Source of the DNA: Deinococcus aerolatus
GTDB lineage: Bacteria; Deinococcota; Deinococci; Deinococcales; Deinococcaceae
Direction of reading: 5' to 3'
Length of the DNA: 64,000 bases
Assembly: GCF_014647055.1 (NCBI RefSeq)
Contig: NZ_BMOL01000012.1
Location: 35,779 to 99,778 of the forward strand
The notes under the pieces were generated by a model. That model searched no databases. It was not told the DNA's origin and saw only the letters and a list, made by a program, of their open reading frames with translations. Of the stretch, positions 28,858 through 37,175 are shown in pieces. How positions within the stretch are numbered: the stretch's first letter is position 1; each line of letters starts with the position of its first letter. The position numbers were made by a program, and so were the translations under genes.

Positions 28858-30237
28858 TTAGTGAATCTCGATGCCCTGCTCCGCGCGGTAGGCCATCATG
28901 GCGTCCCAGCTGCTGGCAATTTCGGGGCGCTGGGCGGTCAGGGCGTCCCAGCTGACGCTCTGCTGCGTGCCCGGCACGCTGACCATGGTGATGCAGCCGT
29001 CTACCGGGCAGACGTTGGCACACAGCGCGCAGCCCACGCAGTCGGGTTCGCGCACCACCGGTGTGGGGCGGGTGTCGGCCACCGCCTTGCCATTGACGCG
29101 CATGTCGTAACCGGGGTCCACCCGCACACCGTTTCCGGCCACCAGATCGATGCACTGGTGCGCCGTGTCGTTGCAGGCCACGTAACACAGGTTGCATTGG
29201 ATGCACTTGTCGGGATCGATGCGTGCCACGGCCTGGTACCCCAGATCCAGCTCGCCAAACGAGCTGACCTGCGGCAGCGCCCGGCCGGTCAGTTCCGGGA
29301 TGGTGGCGAAGCCCTTGTCGTCCATCCAGTTCGACAGGCCATCAATCATGTCCTCCACGATGCGGTAACCGTAGTGCATGGCGGCGGTGCATACCTGCAC
29401 GGCCCCCGCGCCCAGCAGCAGGAACTCGGCCGCGTCTTTCCAGGTCTGAATACCGCCCATGCCGCAGACCGGCACGCCGCTTCTGAGCACGAGGTCGTCG
29501 GTCAGCAGTTCGGTCAGCATATTCAGGGCAATCGGCTTGACGGCCGGTCCCGCGTAGCCGCCGTGTGTGCCGCGTCCCCCGATGCTGGGCGTGATCTGCA
29601 GGGTGTCGAGATCCACGCTCATGATCGAGTTGATGGTGTTGATCAGGGACAGCGCGTGCGCCCCTCCGGCAATCGCGGCGTGCGCGGGTTCGGTGATGCG
29701 CGTGACGTTGGGCGTCAGCTTGACGATCACTGGCAGTTTCGTCACCGACGTGACCCAGTGCGTGTTCAGCTCGCACATTTCCGGCACCTGACCCACCGCC
29801 GCGCCCATGCCGCGCTCGCTCATGCCCTGCGGGCAGCCGTAGTTGAGCTCGATGCCGTCGGCGCCGGTGTCCTCGATCATCATGACAATCTCGCGCCAGG
29901 CCTCGGGAGAGGCGTCGACCATCGCCGAGACGATCACGGCGCGGTCTGGCCACAGCCGCTTGATCTCGGCGATCTCGCGCAGGTTCACGTCCAGCGGGCG
30001 GTCGCTGATCAGCTCAACGTTGTTGATGGCCAGCAGCCGCTGCCCGGCGATGCTCAGGCCCGCGTAGCGGTTGCTGATGTTCAGCACCGGCGCGCCGATG
30101 GTTTTCCACACGGCCCCGCCCCAGCCGTGCTCGAAGGCGCGGTGAATCTGCGCCCCACTGTTGGTGGGCGGCGCGGAGGCCAGCCAGAAGGGGTTGGGCG
30201 CGCGGATGCCGGCAAAATTGACGGAGAGGTCAGCCAT
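28858..30237 (-). CDS. preA: NAD-dependent dihydropyrimidine dehydrogenase, catalytic subunit
   Basis: A 459-residue protein with an FMN-binding TIM barrel (about residues 1-310) and a C-terminal 2x[4Fe-4S] ferredoxin domain. Barrel motifs are NPFWLASAPPTNSG, AVWKTIG, ELNYGCPQGMSERGMG, VIVKLTPNVT and VCGMGGIQTW. The clusters are bound by CIQCNLCYVACND and CVGCALCANVCPVDGC. It reduces uracil or thymine with electrons from PreT. AGGAGA precedes the ATG and the gene overlaps preT by 8 bases. The position of the mammalian catalytic cysteine appears to be Val (MGAAVGQ). Confidence 0.95.
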   Translation of the reverse strand: MADLSVNFAGIRAPNPFWLASAPPTNSGAQIHRAFEHGWGGAVWKTIGAPVLNISNRYAGLSIAGQRLLAINNVELISDRPLDVNLREIAEIKRLWPDRAVIVSAMVDASPEAWREIVMMIEDTGADGIELNYGCPQGMSERGMGAAVGQVPEMCELNTHWVTSVTKLPVIVKLTPNVTRITEPAHAAIAGGAHALSLINTINSIMSVDLDTLQITPSIGGRGTHGGYAGPAVKPIALNMLTELLTDDLVLRSGVPVCGMGGIQTWKDAAEFLLLGAGAVQVCTAAMHYGYRIVEDMIDGLSNWMDDKGFATIPELTGRALPQVSSFGELDLGYQAVARIDPDKCIQCNLCYVACNDTAHQCIDLVAGNGVRVDPGYDMRVNGKAVADTRPTPVVREPDCVGCALCANVCPVDGCITMVSVPGTQQSVSWDALTAQRPEIASSWDAMMAYRAEQGIEIH

Positions 30238-31609
30238 GTGCGGTCTCCTGGGCGGCCGAGAGCTGTCCGTGGATGGCGGCGGCGGCGTACTTGCCGTCCT
30301 GCACGGCCATCACGGTGCTGGCAGTGCCGCGCACTCTCACGCAGTCGCCGCCCGCGTACACGCGCGGCAGGCTGGTCTGCATGTCCTGGTTCACGGCGAT
30401 GTACCCCCCCTCGACGTTCAGCCCCAGTTCGGCGGCCAGCGCGGGTTTCTCCTGGCCAATGGCCTTGATCACGGCGCCGCAGGGAACAACGAATTCGCTG
30501 CCGGGCAGGGGACGCGGGGTGGGCCGTCCGCCGGGGTCCACCGCGCCCAGCACCATCCTGACGCACTCCACGCCGGTGACCTGTCCGCCTTCACTCAGCA
30601 CCCGCACCGGCTGGGTCAGAAAGCGGTACTGAATGCCCTCCGACAGCGCGAACTCGTACTCATGGCGGTAAGCGGTCATCTCCGCCTCGGTGCGGCGGTA
30701 CAGCATGGTCACGTCCGCGCCGCGCCGCCGGGCCACGGTGGCCGCGTCGATGGCGGTGTTGCCCGCCCCGATCACCACGACGTTCTGGGCATCGGCCAGG
30801 CTGGCGGGGCGGATCTTGCTGTCCTCGATGTACTGCAGGCCGTCGATCAGGTGTTCCTCGCCGGGAATGCCCATGGCCGGAACCGCGCCCAGGCCGAGGC
30901 CCAGGAACACGGCGCCGTACTCAGACAGCAGCGCGTCCAGCGTGTCTCTGCTGGTCAGTTCGCGCCCGGTTTCCACCGTCACGCCCAGCGCCCGCACCGC
31001 GTCCACTTCCCGCAATGAAACTTCAACCGGCTCGCGCAGCACGATGATGCCGTAGGTGCTCAGGCCGCCGCCCAGCTCGCGTTTTTCCAGCAGCGTGACG
31101 GCGTGGCCCAGTTTGGCCAGCTCGGCGCTAACGCTCAGGCCTGCCGGGCCGCTGCCCACCACGGCGACGCGGCGGCCAGTGGGCGTTCCAGGCTGAAACA
31201 GCTGTACGCCGCGCTCCTGAACGTGGTCCACCGCGTGCCGTTGCAGCCGCCCGATGGCGATGGGCTTTTCCTCGGCGTTCAGCACACAGGCGCCCTCGCA
31301 CAGTTCCTCGACCGGGCAGACGCGGGCGCAGGTGCCGCCCAGGAAATTGGCCTCCAGAATCGTGCGGGCGCTGCCGCGCAGATTGTCGGTGGCAATCTTG
31401 CGGATAAAGGTGGGAATGTCGATGTGGGTGGGGCAGGCCTGAATGCACGGCGCGTCATAGCAGTACAGGCAGCGGTGCGCCTCCACCGTGGCCTCGTGCG
31501 CACTCAGCGGCGGGTGGGTGGGGGCGAAGCGGAGGTCATACGGATACTGGGTGTCGGGCGAATGGTTCCGGTCGGGTAGGGCGTCGTCCACCAGGGTATG
31601 GTCCGTCAA
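30230..31609 (-). CDS. preT: NAD-dependent dihydropyrimidine dehydrogenase, electron-input subunit
   Basis: A 459-residue glutamate-synthase-small-subunit-like flavoprotein. N-terminal cysteine motifs CLYCYDAPCIQACP and CARVCPVEELCEGAC bind [4Fe-4S] clusters; VAVVGSGPAGLS binds FAD and VVVIGAGNTAID binds NAD(P)H. It feeds electrons to PreA. The start is taken as TTG 31609 because GGAGGA sits six bases upstream; the in-frame ATG at 31633 has no such site. It is the first gene of the pyrimidine operon, with a good promoter about 125 bases upstream. Confidence 0.94.
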   Translation of the reverse strand: MTDHTLVDDALPDRNHSPDTQYPYDLRFAPTHPPLSAHEATVEAHRCLYCYDAPCIQACPTHIDIPTFIRKIATDNLRGSARTILEANFLGGTCARVCPVEELCEGACVLNAEEKPIAIGRLQRHAVDHVQERGVQLFQPGTPTGRRVAVVGSGPAGLSVSAELAKLGHAVTLLEKRELGGGLSTYGIIVLREPVEVSLREVDAVRALGVTVETGRELTSRDTLDALLSEYGAVFLGLGLGAVPAMGIPGEEHLIDGLQYIEDSKIRPASLADAQNVVVIGAGNTAIDAATVARRRGADVTMLYRRTEAEMTAYRHEYEFALSEGIQYRFLTQPVRVLSEGGQVTGVECVRMVLGAVDPGGRPTPRPLPGSEFVVPCGAVIKAIGQEKPALAAELGLNVEGGYIAVNQDMQTSLPRVYAGGDCVRVRGTASTVMAVQDGKYAAAAIHGQLSAAQETAHG

Positions 31610-31733
31610 GGCTTCCTCCGGTTGTGCGTGCATCCTGAGCTGAAGACATGGAAAATCACCACCGCCCCGCCAGGCCGATGGCCACTGGGCAGCGGTCCAG
31701 ACCCTCTCTGGAGACGATTAACCGCGTGGGCGC

Positions 31734-31763
31734 ATGGTAGGCTGAAAATGAAGGAAAAGTCAA
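31734..31763 (-). promoter_or_regulatory. putative promoter of the pyrimidine-catabolism operon
   Basis: On the minus strand TTGACT (31763-31758) and TACCAT (31739-31734) are separated by 18 bases, about 125 bases before the preT start. A 10-base palindrome AACCATGGTT at 31800-31809 lies upstream and could be a regulator site. Confidence 0.6.
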
Positions 31764-31869
31764 TGCAGCCCGTACAAAATCGGCCTGCCGGGTTGGTAGA
31801 ACCATGGTTTTCCGCGTCATGACTGGGGGCGCCGCGCCCTCTTCCGCAGGGCGTTGCGACAGCGGGTTC

Positions 31870-32338
31870 ACGGCTTCTCCGGGCGGCACGCAACTCGGCC
31901 GACCGAGGCGAAGTTGCCCTTCAGCCGCCGCCAGGCCAGTGCTCCATGCCGGTGCTCCTGGCCCAGGTGGTCCAAACCTTTCCAGGTCTCCAGGGCCTCC
32001 GGAGCAGGCCCTTCGTTGGGGTCACTGCGTGGACAGCAGTCGTGACCCCGTCGGTAGAAATGTCAGGGGCGGATCTGTCCCTGCATTCGGTGAAAAGAAC
32101 GCCCCCCAGCACAACTGGCCAATGCCCGCCAGCAAAGCCAGGTGGCCATGGGGTCAGGCAACCATGTCCAATTCGGGTGATCTGGGTTGTCACGGAGCCA
32201 TCGGGCGAATTTTCGCTACGGTACAGAGGCTGTCAAGGGCGATACCCCTCCGGCAGGAGCCCCGCACCAGAGGGTCACGAAATGCGGGAGTCGGTGATGC
32301 TCACCGGCGGCCAGCACCGCTCTGAGGGTTGTCCGCCC
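31870..32338. other. gene-free stretch, possible decayed coding fragment
   Basis: No complete gene is recognisable between the preT promoter and the sulfur island. One minus-strand frame stays open for about 65 codons down to a stop at 31870-31868 and looks protein-like (ETWKGLDHLGQEHRHG, ALAWRRLKGNFASVG), but it has no start codon and no family I can name. It could be the tail of a degraded gene. Confidence 0.3.
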
Positions 32339-32385
32339 AGGGGCGCAAGGTCAGGGGTTGGGGCCGTCCCTGACCTCGCGCCCCT
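32339..32385 (-). terminator. 17-bp hairpin overlapping the end of the rhodanese gene
   Basis: Bases 32385-32369 pair with 32355-32339 with a single mismatch around a 13-base loop. The stop codon of the rhodanese gene (32353-32351) lies within the 3' arm. No T-tract follows, but it is the end of a three-gene minus-strand operon. Confidence 0.6.
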
Positions 32386-32668
32386 CGTTGATCCAGCCCA
32401 GGGTGCCTCCATTCAAGCTCATCACGTCCTGCTTTCCCTGCCCGGCCAGATGTGCGGCCGCTTGGGCGCTGCGGCCCCCACTCAGGCACACGATGATGGC
32501 GGGGGTCTGGATCTCGTCCTCACGGCCAACCAGGGCCGAGAGCGGCACATTGATGGCCCCTGGAATGTGACCCTGCGTGTACTCGTCGGGTTCACGCACG
32601 TCGTACACATGTGCGCCGTCGCGGACGCGGGGGGCCACTTCAGCGGTGAAGATATCCTGATAGGTCAT
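32351..32668 (-). CDS. single-domain rhodanese
   Basis: A 105-residue cytoplasmic sulfurtransferase. The fold shows HVYDVREPDEYTQGHIPGAINVPL and the active-site loop CLSGGRS, whose cysteine carries the persulfide. AAGGAG lies nine bases before ATG 32668; the open frame extends upstream without a ribosome-binding site. It is the third gene of the operon starting with the metallo-beta-lactamase/rhodanese protein. It would move sulfane sulfur between low-molecular-weight persulfides and acceptors. Confidence 0.92.
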   Translation of the reverse strand: MTYQDIFTAEVAPRVRDGAHVYDVREPDEYTQGHIPGAINVPLSALVGREDEIQTPAIIVCLSGGRSAQAAAHLAGQGKQDVMSLNGGTLGWINEGREVRDGPNP

Positions 32669-32744
32669 GTCTGGTTCTCCTTTTGCAGGCGGGCGAGGGC
32701 AACTGGCCGGCCCTGGGGCTGGTTTCAAAGGGACTGGAGAGGAC

Positions 32745-33092
32745 TTACCTGGATTTTGTCGGCAGGCCCGCGCCTTGCCACGCGGCAATTCCGCCGCGCA
32801 GGTTGCGGGCGTCGAGCCCGGCGCTGGTCAGCAGGCGGGTGGCCTGGGCACTGCGCGCTCCGCTGGCACACTGGCAGATGATGGTCTTTTGCTGGGGCAG
32901 CTGGCCCAGTCTGGTGTGGAGTTCGTCCAGTGGAATATGCGTGCTGCCGGGAATAGCGGCGGTTTTCCGCTCGGCGGCGCTGCGGACATCCAGAATGAGT
33001 GCGCCTGCTTTTGCCAGGGCCTGCGCTTCCTGCGGCGTGAGGGATGGGGGGCCGGACGCGCCGCCCAGAAGTTTTTTGAAGAATGCGAACAT
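32745..33092 (-). CDS. rhodanese-like protein with short hydrophobic N-terminus
   Basis: A 115-residue protein. MFAFFKKLLGG at the N-terminus may be a weak membrane anchor. The rhodanese core has LILDVRSAAERKTAAIPGS and the active-site loop CQCASGARS, which adds a second cysteine two residues before... the catalytic one (CQC). ATG 33092 is preceded by AAAGG. It lies between two other rhodanese-domain genes, so three differing sulfurtransferase domains would be made from one message. Confidence 0.9.
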   Translation of the reverse strand: MFAFFKKLLGGASGPPSLTPQEAQALAKAGALILDVRSAAERKTAAIPGSTHIPLDELHTRLGQLPQQKTIICQCASGARSAQATRLLTSAGLDARNLRGGIAAWQGAGLPTKSR

Positions 33093-33130
33093 GGTCAGCC
33101 TTTTGGGGAAAATGGAGAATGCCGTGGGTA

Positions 33131-34516
33131 TCAAGCGGTTTGCGCTTCGTTCTGGGCCTTGGCCCATGCCTCGTAGCCGCCGGCCAGTTCACTGACGTTG
33201 AATCCCTCGGTTCTCAGCAGGCTCGCAGCGGCGGCGCTGCGGGCTCCACCCTGGCAATGCACAACGATCTCCTGATCGCGCGGCAGCTCGTCCAGCTTCC
33301 ATGGCAGCTGGCCCGCGTGCAACTGCATGCTGCCAGGAATTGCGCCGTCCTGATGCTCGGTCTTGTTGCGAACGTCCAGGACCAGAGCGCCCTGGTGCTG
33401 GGGCAGCTCCGAGGCGGGGAAGGGCCGGGCCTCGTGGGTGGTCAGCCCCTGGGTGGTTTCGACAAAGCCCACCACCCGGTCCACCCCCACCATCCACAGA
33501 CGGCGGCGGAGGGCCTCGGCCCGGTCAGCCGGCGCGATAAGAACATAGTCGCGCTCCGGCTCCAGCAGCCAGCCGGCCCAGGTTTCCAGGGTGTTCCTGT
33601 CGGGCAGATTGACGCTGCGCTCCGGTGCGGCGGCCTGGTGCGCACCACTGGTGCGGGTGTCGATCAGCCGCGCTCCCTTGTCCAGGCGGGTCAAGACGTC
33701 TGCAGGCTCCAGCTTGCCCAGGGGCTCCACATCACCCAGCAGCGCGGGGCCTGCCTTGTTCTGCGTCTTCATGCGTCCGTAGTAGTGCGGGGCGTCAGGC
33801 TGGCCGCTGAGCAGCTCGTCGGTGAATCCCTGCTCGTCGCCGTTCTGGACGAAGCTGGACCACCACGCCAGCGCCCGTTCGTAGCCGACAGTGGTGGTGG
33901 GGACGGCGCCCAGCGCCTTACCGCAGGCGCTGCCCGAGCCGTGTGCGGGCCAGACCTGCACAAAGTCCGGCAGGGTCAGAAACTGGTTTTTGAGACTCGC
34001 GAACATCTGCCGCGCGCCCTCGAAGCGGGTGTCCGCGCCGCCGGCCGCCTCGTCCAGCAGGTCCGGGCGGCCGATCTCGCCCACGAACACGAAGTCTCCG
34101 GTAAAGATCATGCTGGGCTGGTCTCCGCGGGGGGTATCGGTGACCAGGAACGACACGCTCTCGGGGGTGTGGCCGGGGGTGTGCCGGACCTCGATCTTCA
34201 CGTTGCCCACCATAAAGGAACTGCCGTCGTACACCTTGACGTCCCCGAAGCCGTACTTCCAGTCGGCATCCCCCTCGTCCGAGAGGTACAGCGCCGCGCC
34301 CGTGGCCTGCGCAAGCTCGCGGCTGCCGCTCAGGTAATCGGCGTGGATATGCGTTTCGGTCACGTGGGTGATTCGGAGTTTCTGCGCCGCGGCTTTTTCC
34401 AGATACGGGGCGATGTCCCGCACAGGATCAATCACCAGGCACTCGCCAGTTTTCTGACAGCCCAGCATGTACGAGGCCTGCGCCAGATCGGTGTCGTAAA
34501 AGCGTTTGAAGTACAT
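33131..34516 (-). CDS. metallo-beta-lactamase / double-rhodanese fusion, probable persulfide dioxygenase (CstB- or BlaR-rhodanese type)
   Basis: A 461-residue protein. Residues 1-245 are an ETHE1-like metallo-beta-lactamase domain with [10 protein letters not shown], the metal ligands in [10 protein letters not shown] and [15 protein letters not shown], and the [11 protein letters not shown] tail. Two rhodanese domains follow: the first (about 260-350) has no active cysteine that I can see and is probably structural; the second (about 365-455) has [11 protein letters not shown] and [12 protein letters not shown]1-type enzymes oxidise glutathione- or bacillithiol-persulfide to sulfite. AGGAGG precedes the ATG. 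It is transcribed divergently from the lipoprotein-rhodanese/TlpA/CstR operon. Confidence 0.93.
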   Translation of the reverse strand: MYFKRFYDTDLAQASYMLGCQKTGECLVIDPVRDIAPYLEKAAAQKLRITHVTETHIHADYLSGSRELAQATGAALYLSDEGDADWKYGFGDVKVYDGSSFMVGNVKIEVRHTPGHTPESVSFLVTDTPRGDQPSMIFTGDFVFVGEIGRPDLLDEAAGGADTRFEGARQMFASLKNQFLTLPDFVQVWPAHGSGSACGKALGAVPTTTVGYERALAWWSSFVQNGDEQGFTDELLSGQPDAPHYYGRMKTQNKAGPALLGDVEPLGKLEPADVLTRLDKGARLIDTRTSGAHQAAAPERSVNLPDRNTLETWAGWLLEPERDYVLIAPADRAEALRRRLWMVGVDRVVGFVETTQGLTTHEARPFPASELPQHQGALVLDVRNKTEHQDGAIPGSMQLHAGQLPWKLDELPRDQEIVVHCQGGARSAAAASLLRTEGFNVSELAGGYEAWAKAQNEAQTA

Positions 34517-34556
34517 GTCGGGCCTCCTGGGCGGATGGGGAGATGAATGACCGGTC

Positions 34557-34589
34557 TTGACCTTAAACCCCCTGGGGGTATATTGTCAA
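34557..34589. promoter_or_regulatory. overlapping divergent promoters with a CsoR/CstR-type dyad
   Basis: Plus strand: TTGACC (34557-34562), 16-base spacer, TATATT (34579-34584). Minus strand: TTGACA (34589-34584), then TTTAAG (34567-34562), also with 16 bases between. Both spacers hold the perfect dyad ACCCCCTGGGGGT (34567-34579), which resembles the GC-rich, AT-flanked operators of CsoR/CstR repressors. The regulator encoded at 35875-36156 would block both promoters. Confidence 0.8.
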
Positions 34590-34677
34590 CAAAGCGACCG
34601 ATGTGATCAACCACTGAGGGGACTGGACTCTGCATCTACCCTCCAGCCGCCCACTGCCTACAGGAGAACCCCGTCTG

Positions 34678-35064
34678 ATGACCAGCCCGACTTTCCGCAT
34701 GCTGATGCCTCTCGTTTCCGCTCTGATGCTCGTGGCCTGCGCGCCGAATGCCAGCAGCGGTTTTCCTACCGTGACGGTCGAAGAATTGAAAACGGCCGTG
34801 GACGGCGGCGCGTACCTGCTGGATGTCCGCACGCCCGCCGAATTCGCTGAGGGGCACATTGCCAGCGCCGTCAATCTGCCGCTGGACGAGGTAGAGGCCC
34901 GGGCCGATGAGGTTCCCGCAGACCGCCCGGTGTACGTCATCTGCCGCAGTGGCAACCGCAGCGCCCAGGCCAGCACCATTCTGAACAAGGCCAACAAGGA
35001 CGTCAGGAACGTGGGCGGCGGCATGAATGACTGGAGCGACGCCGGCTACCCGGTGACGCGCTGA
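34678..35064 (+). CDS. rhodanese lipoprotein
   Basis: A 128-residue exported sulfurtransferase. Residues 1-20 form a lipoprotein signal ending in the lipobox LVAC (Cys20), so it should be anchored outside the inner membrane. The domain has YLLDVRTPAEFAEGHIASA and the active-site loop CRSGNRS. AGGAG lies before the ATG. It opens the plus-strand operon, followed by a TlpA-like thioredoxin, which suggests that sulfane sulfur chemistry also occurs in the envelope. Confidence 0.92.
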   Translation: MTSPTFRMLMPLVSALMLVACAPNASSGFPTVTVEELKTAVDGGAYLLDVRTPAEFAEGHIASAVNLPLDEVEARADEVPADRPVYVICRSGNRSAQASTILNKANKDVRNVGGGMNDWSDAGYPVTR

Positions 35065-35095
35065 GCATGCCGGCTCCGGTGAGAAGGAGGGCGGC

Positions 35096-35878
35096 GTGAA
35101 TATCGGTCTGGACGGCATCGGACTGGGGCCGCTGAACCTCAGCTGGCAGAGCCTGACGCTGCTGCTGGGGCTGGTGACGTGGTTTGCCCTGGCCCGCTTT
35201 GCCCACGCTGAACGCGCCGTGCTGGTGACCCTGCTGGTGGCGCGGCTGTGGGCGGCGCTGCCGGGATTGAGCGGTGACCGGCCGTTGCTGGAGAACCTGC
35301 TGGACATCGTGGACATGCGCCGGGGCGGCTGGGCGTGGCTGGCGGGCCTGCTGGCGGGTCTGTTGGCGTTGTGGTGGCCCCGGCGCCGGTTCCCGCCTGG
35401 CCTGCCGCGTGCGCTGGCGCTGACCCTGACCGTCGCGGCCCTGCCGGGGCTGCTCAAACCCGCACCGCAGGGACTTCAGGCCTCCCTGCCCACCACACCG
35501 CTGCCCCGACTGGCCGCTTCTCAGGTGCAGCCGCCTGCTCCGGTCCCGACTGGCGGGGTCGTTAACTTCTGGGCCACATGGTGCGGGCCGTGCCGGGCGG
35601 AGCTGCCGCTGTTGGAAGCCCAGCAGATGAAGGGAGCCAACATCCAGCTGGTCAATGTCGGGGAATCGGCCCAGACCGTGGGGAGCTTCCTGACCGCCAA
35701 CAGGCTGGGGTTACAGACGTGGTTGAGGGGCCAGGACCTGGGCGCCCCGCTGGGCGTTACCGGCTACCCCACCACGCTGGCGGTCAGCCGCACGGGCCGC
35801 GTGGTGGCACGTCATCTGGGACCACTCAGCGGAGCCCAGCTTCGCCATCTGCTTGAACTTGCCAAAGGAGCGCCATGA
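35096..35878 (+). CDS. membrane-anchored TlpA-like thioredoxin
   Basis: A 260-residue protein. Residues 15-120 contain about four hydrophobic segments, and residues 150-260 a thioredoxin fold with the redox motif WATWCGPCR and the cis-proline TGYPTT. The arrangement of several membrane segments before the domain resembles a prolipoprotein-transferase-like or DoxX-like anchor but I cannot name it. The start is GTG 35096 with GAAGGAGG. It would reduce disulfides or persulfides on the outer face of the membrane. Its stop overlaps the CstR-like start by 4 bases. Confidence 0.85.
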   Translation: MNIGLDGIGLGPLNLSWQSLTLLLGLVTWFALARFAHAERAVLVTLLVARLWAALPGLSGDRPLLENLLDIVDMRRGGWAWLAGLLAGLLALWWPRRRFPPGLPRALALTLTVAALPGLLKPAPQGLQASLPTTPLPRLAASQVQPPAPVPTGGVVNFWATWCGPCRAELPLLEAQQMKGANIQLVNVGESAQTVGSFLTANRLGLQTWLRGQDLGAPLGVTGYPTTLAVSRTGRVVARHLGPLSGAQLRHLLELAKGAP

Positions 35879-36156
35879 CCACGACCCCATCTGCATCACT
35901 GCCCCTGACCGACACCGACGAGAAAGTTCTCAAGAGGTTGCGCCGCATCGAGGGTCAGGTGCGCGGCCTCCAGCGCATGATCGAGGAGGCGCGCGACTGC
36001 CATGACATCCTGATTCAGCTGAGCGGCGTGCGCAGCGCCCTGGACGCGGCCGGCGAGCAGATTCTGGAACAGTACGCCTCAGGCTGTCGCGCCCACCCCG
36101 GCGAGGAAATCACGCCCCAGGATGTGGTGCGGGCGGTGAAACTGCTGCGCCGGTAG
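35875..36156 (+). CDS. CsoR/CstR-family repressor, probable persulfide sensor
   Basis: A 93-residue all-helical DUF156 protein. It has RLRRIEGQVRGLQRMIEE and RDCHDILIQLSGVRSAL. The two sensing cysteines are Cys42 and Cys71, 29 residues apart as in CsoR and CstR. Copper sensors need a His four residues before the second cysteine; here that position is Tyr67, which fits the persulfide sensor CstR instead. It ends the operon it probably controls and should bind the dyad at 34567-34579, releasing it when a disulfide or trisulfide bridge forms between the cysteines. Confidence 0.88.
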   Translation: MTTTPSASLPLTDTDEKVLKRLRRIEGQVRGLQRMIEEARDCHDILIQLSGVRSALDAAGEQILEQYASGCRAHPGEEITPQDVVRAVKLLRR

Positions 36157-36202
36157 CGCTGCGCAGAGGCGTGGTGATCAAGATGCGCGGTGACGTCTGC
36201 CC

Positions 36203-37129
36203 TCAGCGTGCTGTGTGGGCGCTGCCCCACCGGCGCACCACCGCCAGAACCGAGAACGCCACTAGCACCATCACCGCCGACAGCACCAGCGCCGGGGCCA
36301 GATCGGATTCCAGCGCGGAGTAGATGGCCAGCGTGATGGTGCGTGTCTTGCCCTGCAGCGACCCGGCAAACAAGATGGTGGCCCCGAATTCGCCCAGCGC
36401 CCGCGCCCAGGTCAGGACCAGGCCCTCAAGCAGGAACGTGAAGGCCAGCGGCCAGGTGATGTAGCGGAAGACGGTCCAGCGGTCGGCCCCATCAGTGCGG
36501 GCCGCGTCCTCCACGTCGGGATCCACGGCCATGAACCCGGCCTTGGCGGTGCGCAGATAGAAGGGGGCGGCCACGAACAGCTGCGCCATCACCACGGCGG
36601 CCGGCGAGAAGGCCACGCTGATGCCGGCCAGTTCCAGCGGCGCGCCCAGCAGGCCGCTGCGGCCAAAAGCCAGCAGCAGGCCCACCCCGGCCACCACCGG
36701 TGGCAGCACGATGGGCAGGTCCAGCAGCGTGTCCAGAACGGTCTTGCCTGGAAAGTCGTAGCGGGCCAGCAGCCAGGCCACCGGCGTGCCCAGCACGACG
36801 GTCAGCAGCATGGTGCAGCTGGTGGTCAGCAGGCTGATCCGCAGGGCGTCCAGCACCACCGGCCCCAGCAGGGTGGGCAGGAACTGGGCGCCGAGCCCGC
36901 GCAGCAGCAGTGCTGCCACGGGCAGCACCAGAAACAGCACCAGCAGAGCCCCGATGACCACCGGAACGACAGGGGCGCCGCGCCGCCTGGGCCGCGTGCG
37001 GCCGGGCCTGTGCGTGAAACCGGGCCTGGGGATCAGGTTGAGCCTTGCCTGCGGGGAGAAGGCCGGCGCAGACGCGCTGAAGCTGTTCGCCGGGGGTGGG
37101 CTGGGCGGTTGGGGGACATGGCTCTCCAA
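36203..37129 (-). CDS. modB: molybdate ABC transporter permease
   Basis: An inner-membrane permease with about five to six hydrophobic segments from residue 55. It has the ModB-like LLDLPIVLPPVVAGVGLLLAFG (in part), AQLFVAAPFYLRTAKAGF, the coupling loop DAARTDGADRWTVFRYITWPL and WARALGEFGATILFAGS. The start is uncertain: TTG 37129 gives 308 residues with a Pro-rich head; GTG 36961 gives a family-like 252 residues. The best ribosome-binding site (GGAGAGCC before ATG 37118) reads a different frame that stops after 29 codons, so a frameshift in the head is possible. No modC ATPase is in the window. Confidence 0.82.
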   Translation of the reverse strand: MESHVPQPPSPPPANSFSASAPAFSPQARLNLIPRPGFTHRPGRTRPRRRGAPVVPVVIGALLVLFLVLPVAALLLRGLGAQFLPTLLGPVVLDALRISLLTTSCTMLLTVVLGTPVAWLLARYDFPGKTVLDTLLDLPIVLPPVVAGVGLLLAFGRSGLLGAPLELAGISVAFSPAAVVMAQLFVAAPFYLRTAKAGFMAVDPDVEDAARTDGADRWTVFRYITWPLAFTFLLEGLVLTWARALGEFGATILFAGSLQGKTRTITLAIYSALESDLAPALVLSAVMVLVAFSVLAVVRRWGSAHTAR

Positions 37130-37175
37130 GGGTGGATTTGAGGCGGGGACCGGCGGGTCCAGGGGGCCGGACGCG

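Noticed and set aside
31610..31633. ATG 31633 as preT start
   Set aside because: The ribosome-binding site GGAGGA lies downstream of it and points to TTG 31609.
35096..35550. Reading the N-terminal half of the TlpA-like protein as DsbD or DoxD
   Set aside because: Hydrophobic segments are present but no conserved motif of either family could be identified.
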